From the NCBI RefSeq assembly GCF_030817835.1, contig NZ_JAUSZR010000001.1, positions 4,030,001 to 4,094,000 of the forward strand: 64,000 bases of DNA, in the 5' to 3' direction. Below the pieces are notes generated by a model. That model was not told the origin of the DNA. It was given only the letters and a program-made list of their open reading frames with translations, and searched no databases. Positions 26,561 to 34,207 of the stretch are shown piece after piece (the stretch's first letter is position 1; each line of letters opens with the position of its first letter). This DNA is from Pseudarthrobacter sp. W1I19. GTDB lineage: Bacteria > Actinomycetota > Actinomycetes > Actinomycetales > Micrococcaceae. Position numbers and translations under genes: made by a program.

Positions 26561-26635
26561 GCGAGCCCGGGCCCACTCTGGCCGCTGGGTTCCAGTCGGG
26601 CCGCCGGGTTCGGGCTGGCCTTTGGGTTCGGGGCT

Positions 26636-27076
26636 CTAGGCTGCAGCGCGGGAGTTGAGGGTGTCCCGAATACCGTTCAACGCCGGGTCCCGCAGCGACA
26701 TAAACGCCGGTTTCAGGAGCGGCTGGATGATCTTGGCAGGCCCTTTGATGCTGAACTCGGCCGTGTACTTGACCACGGACCCGCCAGCCGCGGGGCTGAC
26801 GTCGATGGAGTCGAATGCAGTCACCGTTTTGTTCTCACCGCGGAGCTTGATGTGGGTCTCCGTCAGTTCGATGACCTCATACTCCAGGGACTGCCGTTTG
26901 CCCCGGAACTCGGACTCGGCGTGGTACCGGTGGCCCACAGCCACCGGACCAGGCGTGAGTTTGTCCATGACCGGAGTGCTGGGATCCCACTCACTGGTGT
27001 TTTCGAACTCCCGCATGTAGGCGAAGGCCTGCTCCGCGGGCAATTTTGTTTCCACACTTCCGGTGACTGTGATCAT
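26636..27076 (-). CDS. SRPBCC (START-like) family protein
   Basis: 146 residues. The pattern MITVTGSVETKLPAEQAFAY, with FENTSEWDPSTPV, then VGHRYHAESEFRG and YEVIELTETHIKLRG, is that of polyketide cyclase/dehydrase-like SRPBCC proteins, which form a helix-grip cavity for lipid or other hydrophobic ligands. No catalytic residue can be assigned, so binding or aromatase-like roles are both open. The ATG at 27076 matches the usual N-terminus; a longer frame to 27112 adds unrelated residues. Confidence 0.75.
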   Translation of the reverse strand: MITVTGSVETKLPAEQAFAYMREFENTSEWDPSTPVMDKLTPGPVAVGHRYHAESEFRGKRQSLEYEVIELTETHIKLRGENKTVTAFDSIDVSPAAGGSVVKYTAEFSIKGPAKIIQPLLKPAFMSLRDPALNGIRDTLNSRAAA

Positions 27077-27117
27077 CACCCCAGTGTAGGAACCCCATCT
27101 CCGGAAGCCCACCCCTG

Positions 27118-27381
27118 TCAGCGACGCGGCGCACAGAGTTGGGCGGCTGCCATCTTAAAGCACAACTTTCCATCCAACTCCTGGGGCCTGATCCACACTT
27201 CGAAACCCTCGGCGGCAGTAAAGAGGGTCCTGCCGCCGCCGGCGTCTGCCGCGATCCACAAGGCAGAGGAATCCTCCATGGCGTCATCCACCACGCCGGT
27301 CCGGACACACTGGAAATCCTTGCGGATCTCCACCGGCGTCCCAATCAACCGGCGCCAGTCATGATAGCGGTACGGCTTCAC
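27118..27381 (-). CDS. Small hypothetical protein, 87 aa
   Basis: Family not recognised. It begins VKPYRYHDWRRLIGTPVEIR (GTG start, AGGA 8 bases upstream) and is rich in aromatic and charged residues (ALWIAADAGGGRTLF, AEGFEVWIRPQEL). The alternation of hydrophobic and polar residues suggests a small beta-barrel or SH3-like fold, but that is a guess. It lies between the SRPBCC gene and the SDR of the transketolase locus, on the same strand as both. Confidence 0.55.
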   Translation of the reverse strand: MKPYRYHDWRRLIGTPVEIRKDFQCVRTGVVDDAMEDSSALWIAADAGGGRTLFTAAEGFEVWIRPQELDGKLCFKMAAAQLCAPRR

Positions 27382-27409
27382 AGCGCTGTTCCTACGCCAG
27401 GCAGGACTG

Positions 27410-28183
27410 TTAGTGGAGGTGGCTTCCGCCATTAATGTCGATCGTGGTGCCCGTCAGGTAGGCGGAGTCCTCGGAGGACAGGAAGGTGATCACGGCTGCC
27501 ACTTCCTCAGTGCTGGCGTTGCGTCCAAGCGGGATGCCGGCGTTGATGGCCGCCTCCTGCTCCTCGGTGCTGCCTACACGAATGTTGGTGTCCACCGCGC
27601 CGGGGGTGATGGCGTTGACGGTGACGCCGGTGGTGCCGAGTTCCCGGGCAAGGGCCTTGGTGAAGCCGAGGATAGCTGCCTTGGCTGAAGAGTAGGGAAC
27701 TTTGCCGAAAACGCCGCCGCCGCGCTGGGCGGACACCGAGGACATGTTCACGATCCGGCCCCAGCCGTTCTCGATCATGTCCGGCAGGAAAGCCTTGGTG
27801 ACCAGGTAGGTGCCGGTGGCGTTGACGTCCATCACCTTGTGCCACAACTCCAGCGTGGTCTCGAGGAACGGAACGGGCGAGGTGATGCCCGCGATGTTGG
27901 CGAGGGCACCGACGGGCGGCAGGTTGCCCGCGGCAACCTCGGCGGCGACAGCTGCCTGGGCAGCGGTGACGGATGCTTCGTTTGCGACGTCGATTTCATG
28001 GCCGAAGGCGGGGACGTTGAATTCGTTGCCGATCTCGGCGGCGACCTTGGCGGACTTCTCGCCGTCGAGGTCCAGGATCACCACCGCCCAGCCCTGGTTG
28101 GCGTAGCGGCGGGCGGTAGTGAGCCCGATGCCCCGGTCCGAAGTTGCCCCGGTGAGGACGGCGGTGCGCTGAATAGTGGTCAT
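27410..28183 (-). CDS. Short-chain dehydrogenase/reductase of the split-transketolase locus
   Basis: 257 residues, classical SDR: TGATSDRGIGLTTARRY cofactor motif, NIAGITSP, IVNMSSVSAQRG (Ser), and VPYSSAKAAILGFTKALARE (catalytic YxxxK), ending TGTTIDINGGSHLH. The Asp in VVILDLDGEKS suggests NAD preference. It probably oxidises a polyol or sugar alcohol to a ketose. The second ATG is chosen because AAGGAG is 5 bases upstream. It is divergent from the MHS transporter and transketolase genes, and copies of a 14-bp repeat lie in the shared promoter region, so it is very likely part of the same regulon. Confidence 0.88.
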   Translation of the reverse strand: MTTIQRTAVLTGATSDRGIGLTTARRYANQGWAVVILDLDGEKSAKVAAEIGNEFNVPAFGHEIDVANEASVTAAQAAVAAEVAAGNLPPVGALANIAGITSPVPFLETTLELWHKVMDVNATGTYLVTKAFLPDMIENGWGRIVNMSSVSAQRGGGVFGKVPYSSAKAAILGFTKALARELGTTGVTVNAITPGAVDTNIRVGSTEEQEAAINAGIPLGRNASTEEVAAVITFLSSEDSAYLTGTTIDINGGSHLH

Positions 28184-28296
28184 CATTACTCCTTGGACGT
28201 GCTGGTGGCGGTAAGCGGTACTCGGTCAAGGAGCCACATTGGTCCTTGCCCGGCACTCTCTTGCTCAAGTGATGGGGAACACACTACGGCTCTTAG

Positions 28297-28310
28297 TGTT
28301 AACAGTCAAC
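28297..28310 (+). promoter_or_regulatory. Operator copy 1 (TGTTAACAGTCAAC)
   Basis: First of four clear copies of TGTNAACAGTCRAC around the SDR/MHS/transketolase/GntR genes. Together with copy 2 (28318-28331, TGTCAACAGTCGAC on the minus strand) it forms a large inverted arrangement in the divergent promoter region. Likely site of the FCD-type GntR protein encoded at 31880. Confidence 0.65.
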
Positions 28311-28317
28311 CTTCGAA

Positions 28318-28331
28318 GTCGACTGTTGACA
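28318..28331 (-). promoter_or_regulatory. Operator copy 2 (TGTCAACAGTCGAC)
   Basis: Inverted relative to copy 1, whose end it follows by 7 bases. Positioned upstream of the SDR gene start (28183) and of the MHS gene (28424). Confidence 0.65.
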
Positions 28332-28368
28332 TACGGGCATGATGGAAGTCACACTTAGGGATATCATT

Positions 28369-28382
28369 TGTTAACAGTCGAC
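28369..28382 (+). promoter_or_regulatory. Operator copy 3 (TGTTAACAGTCGAC)
   Basis: Lies 42 bases before the MHS transporter start, a typical repressor position over the promoter of the transporter-transketolase operon. Confidence 0.65.
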
Positions 28383-28423
28383 AGCGGCGGATTCCTCCAG
28401 CTGCTTTTCGAAAGGGAACCACT

Positions 28424-29761
28424 ATGAGCAAAGATGCTCTGACCATGCGCGGTCCGGTCCACGGAACCAAGGACGCCAGGCGCGTAGCCGTCGGCTCCGG
28501 GGTGGGCGCGGTGATCGAGACGTATGACTTCATCGGTTTCGGCACCGCCGCTGCGCTGTACTTCGGAACTGCCTTCTTCCCCGGAAGCGATCCCGTGACG
28601 GGCACCCTCGCTTCCTTCGCCACCCTGGGCGTCGGCTTCGCGGCCCGCCCGCTCGGCGGCATCATCGGGGGCCATCTTGGTGACAAGGTGGGCCGCAAGC
28701 CCGTCCTGGTGGCCTCGCTCATCCTGATGGGCCTGGCAACCTTCGCCATCGGCCTGCTGCCCACCTACGCCGCCGTTGGGCTGCTGGCTCCGGCGCTGCT
28801 GGTCTTCGTCCGGATCGTCCAGGGCCTGGCCTTCGGCGCCGAATGGGGCGGCGCCATCCTGATGAGCTACGAGCACGCACCCTGGAAGTCCAAAGGCAAG
28901 TACACCGGCATCGTGCAGGCCGGCTTCCCGGTGGGCCTGCTGCTGGCCAACCTGACCTTCCTGGTCAGCGTGAACCTGGGCGGCGAGCTCGCCTGGCGCG
29001 TTCCCTTCCTGGCGAGCATCGTGCTCGTAGCTGTCGGCCTGATCATCCGGTCCAAGGTTCCCGAATCCCCTGTCTTCGATGAGGTCAAGGACAGCGGCGA
29101 CATCGTGAAGTCCCCCATCGTTGAGGTCATCAAGACTGACTGGCGCAACATCGTCAAGGGCATCGGCCTCCGCATTGCCGAGACCGCCGGCTACGCCGTG
29201 TCCATCACGTACATGATTTCCTACCTGCACACTGAAAAGCTCGCGGACAAGACCCAGACCCTCGTCGCCCTCTGCATCGCCTCGGCCATAGGCATCATCG
29301 CCACTATGGCCTGGGCCCGCCTGACGGACCGCATAGGCCGCCGGCCCCTGTACATCTGGTCCACCGCCTTCGCCGCACTGTTCGCGATTCCGATGTTCCT
29401 GCTGGTCAACACGGGCCTGTTCATCGCCATCATCATCACCATCGTGATCTCCTACGCGGTCTGCCAGAACTCCCTCGCCGGAGCCCAGGGCGCCTGGTTC
29501 CCGGAGCTCTTCCAGGCAAAGACCCGTGCGTCCGGTGCCAGCCTGGCCTACCAGATCTCCGCTATGGTCTCCGGCTTCACCCCGTTCATCACCACCCTGC
29601 TGTTCGTCAGCTTCGGCTGGATGGGCCCGGCACTGCTCTTCGGCACGTACGCCCTGATCGGGCTCTGGGCCGCGGTGGCCACCCGGGAAACCTGGGGCAA
29701 GCGGGAGCGCGAACTGGCTGACGCAGCCACCAAAAGCACCCCCAACACGGTAAGCGTCTAA
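28424..29761 (+). CDS. MHS-family (metabolite:H+ symporter) MFS transporter
   Basis: 445 residues with about twelve membrane segments. The N-terminal GAVIETYDFIGFGTAAALYF and GGIIGGHLGDKVGRKPVLV, then RIVQGLAFGAEWGGAILMS, are hallmarks of the MHS branch (ProP, shikimate and citrate-type carriers), usually taking up small organic acids or polar metabolites with protons. It begins an operon with the two transketolase genes (stop and next start overlap by one base, TAATG). It therefore probably imports the substrate of this pathway, whose identity is unknown. Confidence 0.9.
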   Translation: MSKDALTMRGPVHGTKDARRVAVGSGVGAVIETYDFIGFGTAAALYFGTAFFPGSDPVTGTLASFATLGVGFAARPLGGIIGGHLGDKVGRKPVLVASLILMGLATFAIGLLPTYAAVGLLAPALLVFVRIVQGLAFGAEWGGAILMSYEHAPWKSKGKYTGIVQAGFPVGLLLANLTFLVSVNLGGELAWRVPFLASIVLVAVGLIIRSKVPESPVFDEVKDSGDIVKSPIVEVIKTDWRNIVKGIGLRIAETAGYAVSITYMISYLHTEKLADKTQTLVALCIASAIGIIATMAWARLTDRIGRRPLYIWSTAFAALFAIPMFLLVNTGLFIAIIITIVISYAVCQNSLAGAQGAWFPELFQAKTRASGASLAYQISAMVSGFTPFITTLLFVSFGWMGPALLFGTYALIGLWAAVATRETWGKRERELADAATKSTPNTVSV

Positions 29762-30723
29762 TGACGGTCGTACACGACACGAACACGGAGCAAGCAATGC
29801 CAACAAACACTGTCCAGGACCGGGCGACAGCGGCCGGCGCACCCGGGAACGGAGCGGCGCATGGCCCGGTAACCCAAGAGCGCATCGCAAAGATCAGCGC
29901 GGCTGCCTACCGGATCCGGCATCACGCACTGAACATGGGCGAGGTCCAGGGCCAGGGCTATGTGGGCCAGGCGCTGGGAGCGGCTGACATGCTCGCCACG
30001 GTCTATGGTGACCAGCTGAACTTCCGTGCCGAGGATCCACACTGGGAGGCCCGCGACCGGTTCCTGCTCTCCACCGGGCACTACGCGATCGGCCACTACG
30101 CCGCGCTGGCAGAGGCCGGGATCGTGCCGGTCGAAGAGCTCGAGACCTATGGCTCGGACGATTCCCGGCTGCCGATGTCCGGGATGTCCACCTACACCCC
30201 CGGCATGGAAATTTCCGGCGGTTCCCTGGGCCACGGCCTGACCATCGCCGTCGGCATGGCCCTGGGCCTGCGCTACCAGGGCTCCGCTGCCCGAGTGTTC
30301 AACTTCCTCTCCGACGGCGAACTGGACGAAGGCTCCACCTGGGAGGCCGCCATGGGTGCGCACCACCACCAGCTGGGCAACCTCACCGCGATGGTGGACA
30401 TCAACGCCCTGCAGGCTGACGGCAAAACCGACACCGTGCTCCGCACCGAACCGGTGACCGAAAAGTGGGAATCGTTCGGCTGGTACACCCAGCGCGTGGA
30501 CGGGAACGACGTCGGCGCGCTGCTGGCAGCGTTCGACAACGCAGCCGCCCAGGCCGCCGCCGTCGGACGCCCCTCCGTAATCCTGTGCGACACGAAGGTG
30601 GGCCGCGGCGTGCCGCTGCTGGAGGAACGCGAAAAGGCGCACTTCATGCGCATCGAAGAGAACGAATGGCAGACCTGCCGCGAGCAGCTCACCGCCGGCT
30701 ACGAAGGAAAGGCTTCAGCATGA
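29761..30723 (+). CDS. Transketolase, N-terminal (TPP-pyrophosphate-binding) subunit
   Basis: 320 residues, equal to the first half of a normal transketolase. The TPP/metal motif reads LSDGELDEGSTWEAAMGAH followed by MVDINALQADG; the family GDG appears as SDG here, as in many split transketolases. Also visible are GHYAIGHYAALAEAG and MSGMSTYTPGMEISGGSLG, which approach the active site. It should pair with the next gene product to transfer a two-carbon unit between a ketose and an aldose in the cytoplasm. The ATG at 29761 overlaps the previous stop by one base; a second ATG at 29797 has a better ribosome site (GGAG, 7 bases). It overlaps the next gene by 4 bases (ATGA). Confidence 0.9.
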   Translation: MTVVHDTNTEQAMPTNTVQDRATAAGAPGNGAAHGPVTQERIAKISAAAYRIRHHALNMGEVQGQGYVGQALGAADMLATVYGDQLNFRAEDPHWEARDRFLLSTGHYAIGHYAALAEAGIVPVEELETYGSDDSRLPMSGMSTYTPGMEISGGSLGHGLTIAVGMALGLRYQGSAARVFNFLSDGELDEGSTWEAAMGAHHHQLGNLTAMVDINALQADGKTDTVLRTEPVTEKWESFGWYTQRVDGNDVGALLAAFDNAAAQAAAVGRPSVILCDTKVGRGVPLLEEREKAHFMRIEENEWQTCREQLTAGYEGKASA

Positions 30724-31751
30724 GCACCACCACCAAGGCCGGTTCGGCACAAGCAGCTACTACGACAGCCGCGAAGCCGAAGCTGAAGACCTCGGCCATG
30801 ATCGCGTCCTTCGCCGATCCCGGCCAGAAAACCAGCTCCGCGCCGTTCGGGCACGCACTGGTCAAAGCCGCGCAGGAAAACGACAAAATCGTCGGGCTCA
30901 CCGCGGACCTGGGCAAGTACACCGACATGCACATCTTCGCCAAGGCCTTCCCGGAACGGTTCTTCCAGATGGGCATGGCCGAGCAGCTGCTCTTCGGCGC
31001 CGCCGCCGGGCTGGCCGAGACCGGGCTGGTGCCGTTCGCATCCACCTACTCCGTGTTCGCCGCCCGCCGCGCCTACGACTTCCTCTGCCTGGACGCGGCC
31101 GAGCCAAACCTGAACGTCAACATCGTCGGCGGGCTGCCCGGCCTCACCACCGGGTACGGCCCCAGCCACCAAGCCACCGAGGACATGGCGATCTTCCGCG
31201 GCATGCCCAACCTGACCATCGTTGACCCCTGCGACTCGATCGACATCGAACAGGCAGTCCCCCAACTCGCAGCGTCGGACGGACCCACCTACCTGCGCCT
31301 GCTGCGCGGCAACGTCCCCACCGTCCTGGACGAGTACGACTACACGTTCGAACTCGGCAAGGCCAAGGTCCTGCGCGGCGGCAACGACGTCGTGTTCATC
31401 TCCTCCGGCCTGATGACCATGCGGGCCCTGCAGGCAGCCAAGGCGCTGGCGGCACACAACGTCGACGTCGCCGTCGTCCACACCCCTACCATCAAACCGT
31501 TCGACGCCGAAACCGTCCTCGCCGAAATCAACACCGACCGGCTGGCCGTCACCCTGGAAAACCACTCCGTAGTGGGCGGCCTGTTCGAAACCGTCGCCTC
31601 CGCCGTCGTCACCGCCGGGGTAGGAAAGCGGGTGGTCCCCGTGGCGCTGCCGGACCAGTTCCTGGACGCCGGGGCGCTGCCCACACTGCATGACCGCTAC
31701 GGCCTTGCCGTGGACCGCATCGTGGCGAAGGTACTGGCCGAGCTGTCATAA
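30720..31751 (+). CDS. Transketolase, C-terminal (pyrimidine-binding) subunit
   Basis: 343 residues, the second half of transketolase. The catalytic Glu that activates TPP is in QMGMAEQLLFGAAAGLAETG, followed by PFASTYSVFAARRAYDFL and GPSHQATEDMAIFRGMPN. The last 120 residues form the C-terminal transketolase domain (GNDVVFISSGLMTMRALQA). About 35 Ala/Thr-rich residues at the start precede the domain. ATGA overlap with the N-terminal subunit gene ensures balanced synthesis. With the MHS carrier and the operator-linked SDR it suggests a pathway of uptake, oxidation to a ketose, and two-carbon transfer. Confidence 0.92.
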   Translation: MSTTTKAGSAQAATTTAAKPKLKTSAMIASFADPGQKTSSAPFGHALVKAAQENDKIVGLTADLGKYTDMHIFAKAFPERFFQMGMAEQLLFGAAAGLAETGLVPFASTYSVFAARRAYDFLCLDAAEPNLNVNIVGGLPGLTTGYGPSHQATEDMAIFRGMPNLTIVDPCDSIDIEQAVPQLAASDGPTYLRLLRGNVPTVLDEYDYTFELGKAKVLRGGNDVVFISSGLMTMRALQAAKALAAHNVDVAVVHTPTIKPFDAETVLAEINTDRLAVTLENHSVVGGLFETVASAVVTAGVGKRVVPVALPDQFLDAGALPTLHDRYGLAVDRIVAKVLAELS

Positions 31752-31779
31752 GCGAAGACCCGGACAGACTTTAGCTAAC

Positions 31780-31823
31780 GCAGAAAGCACGGCACCGGCT
31801 TCAGCGGGCGCCGTGCTTTCTGC
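31780..31823 (+). terminator. Hairpin after the transketolase operon
   Basis: GCAGAAAGCACGGC / GCCGTGCTTTCTGC, perfect 14-bp arms with a 16-base loop, 29 bases after the transketolase stop. No T-run follows, but position and strength point to termination before the regulator gene. Confidence 0.7.
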
Positions 31824-31842
31824 CGTACCATCGAGTTAGGAC

Positions 31843-31856
31843 TGTAAACAGTCAAC
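31843..31856 (+). promoter_or_regulatory. Operator copy 4 (TGTAAACAGTCAAC)
   Basis: Lies 24 bases before the GntR start. It also contains the palindrome ACTGTAAACAGT (one mismatch pair at the centre). Indicates autoregulation of the GntR protein and links it to copies 1-3. A fifth, weaker copy (11 of 14) is on the minus strand at 32569-32582. Confidence 0.65.
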
Positions 31857-31879
31857 TTACAACATTGAGGACAGAGGCC

Positions 31880-32539
31880 ATGGCAGGAGTGACAGCACCG
31901 TTGCTGGGACTGCAGAAGAAAAGCCTGCGCGAGCAGGCGCTGTCGGCGCTGAGGACCGCTATCACCAGCGGCGAGCTGGCGCCCGGCCGGCACCTGGTGG
32001 AAACCGAGCTGTCCGAGATGCTGCAAATCAGCCGGGGAACACTCCGCGAGGCCCTGCGTCAGCTCGAACAGGAGGGCCTGCTGTCTGCCGGGCCCCGCGG
32101 CCGGCTCTCCGTCCGGCACCTGGACGAAAAAGAGATTCGGGACATTTTCGCTGTCCGGGCGGCCCTTGAATCCTTGGCGGCGCGCACACTATGCGAGCTC
32201 CCGGACCGCGCTCACGTGATCCAGACCCTGCATCAGACTATTGACGTAATGGAGGCGGCCCAGGACGCGTCATTGGAGGAACGGATCGAGTCCGACATGG
32301 AATTCCATCGCACTCTCTGCCGGCTGACCGGCAATGAAACCCTTCTTCACTCCTGGGAGTCGCTTGAAGGCTCCATCCGGATGTCCATCATGTTCGGCGG
32401 CCTGGAAAAGGGCGTCAAGAATATGAGCGTAGACCGTCACCGCGAGATCGTGGCGGCCATCGAAACCGGCGACGCGTCCCTCTCGCGCAAGACCATCCGG
32501 GAGCACATGGACAGTGCCGCCGCGAACCTGGTGGCCTAG
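31880..32539 (+). CDS. GntR-family regulator with FCD domain
   Basis: 219 residues. Winged helix at the N-terminus (LREQALSALRTAITSGELAP, GRHLVETELSEMLQISRGTL) and a C-terminal FCD ligand-binding domain (IFAVRAALESLAARTL, DMEFHRTLCRLTGNETLL, HREIVAAIETGD), where Asp and His residues usually hold a metal and organic-acid ligand. The ATG at 31880 has AGGA 8 bases upstream. A copy of the repeated 14-bp motif precedes it, and three more lie in the SDR-MHS promoter region, so it most likely represses those genes until the substrate is present. Confidence 0.9.
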   Translation: MAGVTAPLLGLQKKSLREQALSALRTAITSGELAPGRHLVETELSEMLQISRGTLREALRQLEQEGLLSAGPRGRLSVRHLDEKEIRDIFAVRAALESLAARTLCELPDRAHVIQTLHQTIDVMEAAQDASLEERIESDMEFHRTLCRLTGNETLLHSWESLEGSIRMSIMFGGLEKGVKNMSVDRHREIVAAIETGDASLSRKTIREHMDSAAANLVA

Positions 32540-32568
32540 TACCCCCCGTCCGGGAATCCCTTTGAGTT

Positions 32569-32582
32569 GCTGACCGTTAACT
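32569..32582 (-). promoter_or_regulatory. Weak fifth operator-like copy
   Basis: AGTTAACGGTCAGC on the minus strand matches TGTTAACAGTCAAC at 11 of 14 positions. It lies 40 bases before the hexapeptide protein gene. Could bring that gene under the same control, or be chance. Confidence 0.3.
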
Positions 32583-32622
32583 GAATGTGCGGAAGAGTCC
32601 GCGCCTTCAGACGAGGGATTGA

Positions 32623-33075
32623 ATGAACGCGAAGTTTGTATCAGTTGAAGACGACGCCGGGAAGGTCACCCGATACGCCCGCCATACAAACGGTGGCGGC
32701 CTCATCGCCCCCGGCGCAACAGTGGCCGACAGTGCACGCATCGGTCCGATGACCTATGTGGAGTACGGGGCCAGGATCGGCTCGGGCTGCCGCATCGGGC
32801 ACGGCAGCTGGATTGACCGCGACGCGACCATCGGTGACCGCACGGTCATCGGTGATGGGGTGCGGATCGGCCGCGGCACGGTAGTGGGAAGCCGGGTGCA
32901 CATCGGGAGCCATTCGAGGATTGGCTCCGGTGTCCTGATCGAGCACGGCGTGCACCTGCACGCCGACACAACAGTTCCCGACGGCGGGCACGTCCCGTTG
33001 AGTGCCCGGACGTACGCCCCGGACCAGGCGAAGCACCGGCCGCACCGGAAGAGCAAAGGCCGGATGGCGGCCTGA
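32623..33075 (+). CDS. Hexapeptide-repeat (left-handed beta-helix) protein
   Basis: 150 residues. Residues about 28-125 are a run of hexapeptide repeats (IAPGATVADSARIG, IGDRTVIGDGVRIGRG, VHIGSHSRIGSGVLIEHG), the pattern of left-handed beta-helix acyltransferases such as LpxD/LpxA and of gamma-carbonic anhydrases. No acyl-acceptor domain or clear catalytic His cluster can be assigned, so the activity is not known. The basic C-terminal tail (KHRPHRKSKGR) is unusual. It follows the GntR gene by 83 bases; a link to that pathway is possible only through the weak operator copy. Confidence 0.75.
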   Translation: MNAKFVSVEDDAGKVTRYARHTNGGGLIAPGATVADSARIGPMTYVEYGARIGSGCRIGHGSWIDRDATIGDRTVIGDGVRIGRGTVVGSRVHIGSHSRIGSGVLIEHGVHLHADTTVPDGGHVPLSARTYAPDQAKHRPHRKSKGRMAA

Positions 33076-33142
33076 GCCGCGCTGCAACAGTTGGAGCTTG
33101 CGTCTGCCCGGGCAGGGGCGCGCCCCTCCGGCAGCCTCTTTC

Positions 33143-34207
33143 CTACGGCTTGAAACGGTCAGCCAGCCGCGCCTTTACTGCCGCACCACCCCACACGGCG
33201 AGCAGGAGCGCCACGAGCAGCAGGCCGGCGTCGCCCAGGTCGATGGATCCCAGCCAAGCCGTCACAGGATCCTCCAACGCAAAGGCTGCGTTGAGGAAGC
33301 CGCCCAGCGTGATCGCCGCGATGAACAAGGCGGATATAGCAGAGATGCCCGTGACCAGGGCATTGAAGCCGAGTTTGCGCTGCGGGTCGGTGAGGGCCGA
33401 GCGGTACATCCGCATCATGGCCAGCCCGTTCAGAGAATCGCACAGCGTCATGGCGGCCGTGAACGCGAGCGGCAGCGCCAGCAAGGCGAACGGCGGCACC
33501 CCGGCCAGGGACGCCGCCGTCGTCATCATCAGCAGGCCGATGGTGGTGGCGGTGTCAAAGCCCAACCCGAACAGGAAGCCGATCACGTAAACGTTCCGCG
33601 GCCGCCGCACCCGGGACAGCGGCCGGGCGAGAAGCCGCGCCACCAGTCCCTGCGGTTCGAGGTCCCGCGGATCTACGGCGCCACCGCTGCGGGAGCGGCG
33701 ATAGGCACGTGCGGAGCGAGCAAAGGCCGATCCGTTGAACAGGCCAATCACCAGCAAGAACAGCCCGGAAACGCCGCTGCCGATCAGGCCAAGGACCAGG
33801 TTGCCGGTGGAGCCGTCCTGCATGACCTCCCCGACCATGGCCGCGCCCGCAATCACCAGCACACCGGCGAGCGTCACCACGGAGCTGTGGCCCAGGCTGA
33901 AGGCGAACCCGACACTCACAGGGTCCTGCCGGTCGGCCACAAACTTGCGGGTGGAGTTGTCGATCGCGGCGAGGTGGTCCCAGTCGTAGCTGTGCTTCAC
34001 GCCGGCGAGATAGGCAGTCAGGACCAGCCCCCAAGTGAGGGCCTGCGCGCCGGGACTGCCTGCGCTTCCTGGGGTGCCGGTATTGCCTGCGAGCAAAAGT
34101 ACGACGGCGGCGGCATGCAAGCCGGCGACCGCACCGAACATGCACAACAGGCGGGTCCGCAGCGGCAGGGCGTCCCGCTCACGGTAGAACGCGGCGATGT
34201 TCGTCAT
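33143..34207 (-). CDS. NiCoT-family nickel/cobalt transporter of the urease operon
   Basis: 354 residues with about eight membrane segments. The nickel-binding signature of NiCoT permeases (HxxDADHI) reads KHSYDWDHLAAIDNSTR here, with Trp in place of Ala; the other conserved stretches, GFAFSLGHSSVV and FLFGLGFDTATTIGLL, are present, the last with Thr where most members have Glu. It imports Ni2+ (or Co2+) across the cytoplasmic membrane. Its ATG overlaps the ureD stop by one base (TGATG) with GAGGAA 7 bases upstream, making it the last gene of the urease operon and supplier of urease nickel. Confidence 0.9.
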   Translation of the reverse strand: MTNIAAFYRERDALPLRTRLLCMFGAVAGLHAAAVVLLLAGNTGTPGSAGSPGAQALTWGLVLTAYLAGVKHSYDWDHLAAIDNSTRKFVADRQDPVSVGFAFSLGHSSVVTLAGVLVIAGAAMVGEVMQDGSTGNLVLGLIGSGVSGLFLLVIGLFNGSAFARSARAYRRSRSGGAVDPRDLEPQGLVARLLARPLSRVRRPRNVYVIGFLFGLGFDTATTIGLLMMTTAASLAGVPPFALLALPLAFTAAMTLCDSLNGLAMMRMYRSALTDPQRKLGFNALVTGISAISALFIAAITLGGFLNAAFALEDPVTAWLGSIDLGDAGLLLVALLLAVWGGAAVKARLADRFKP

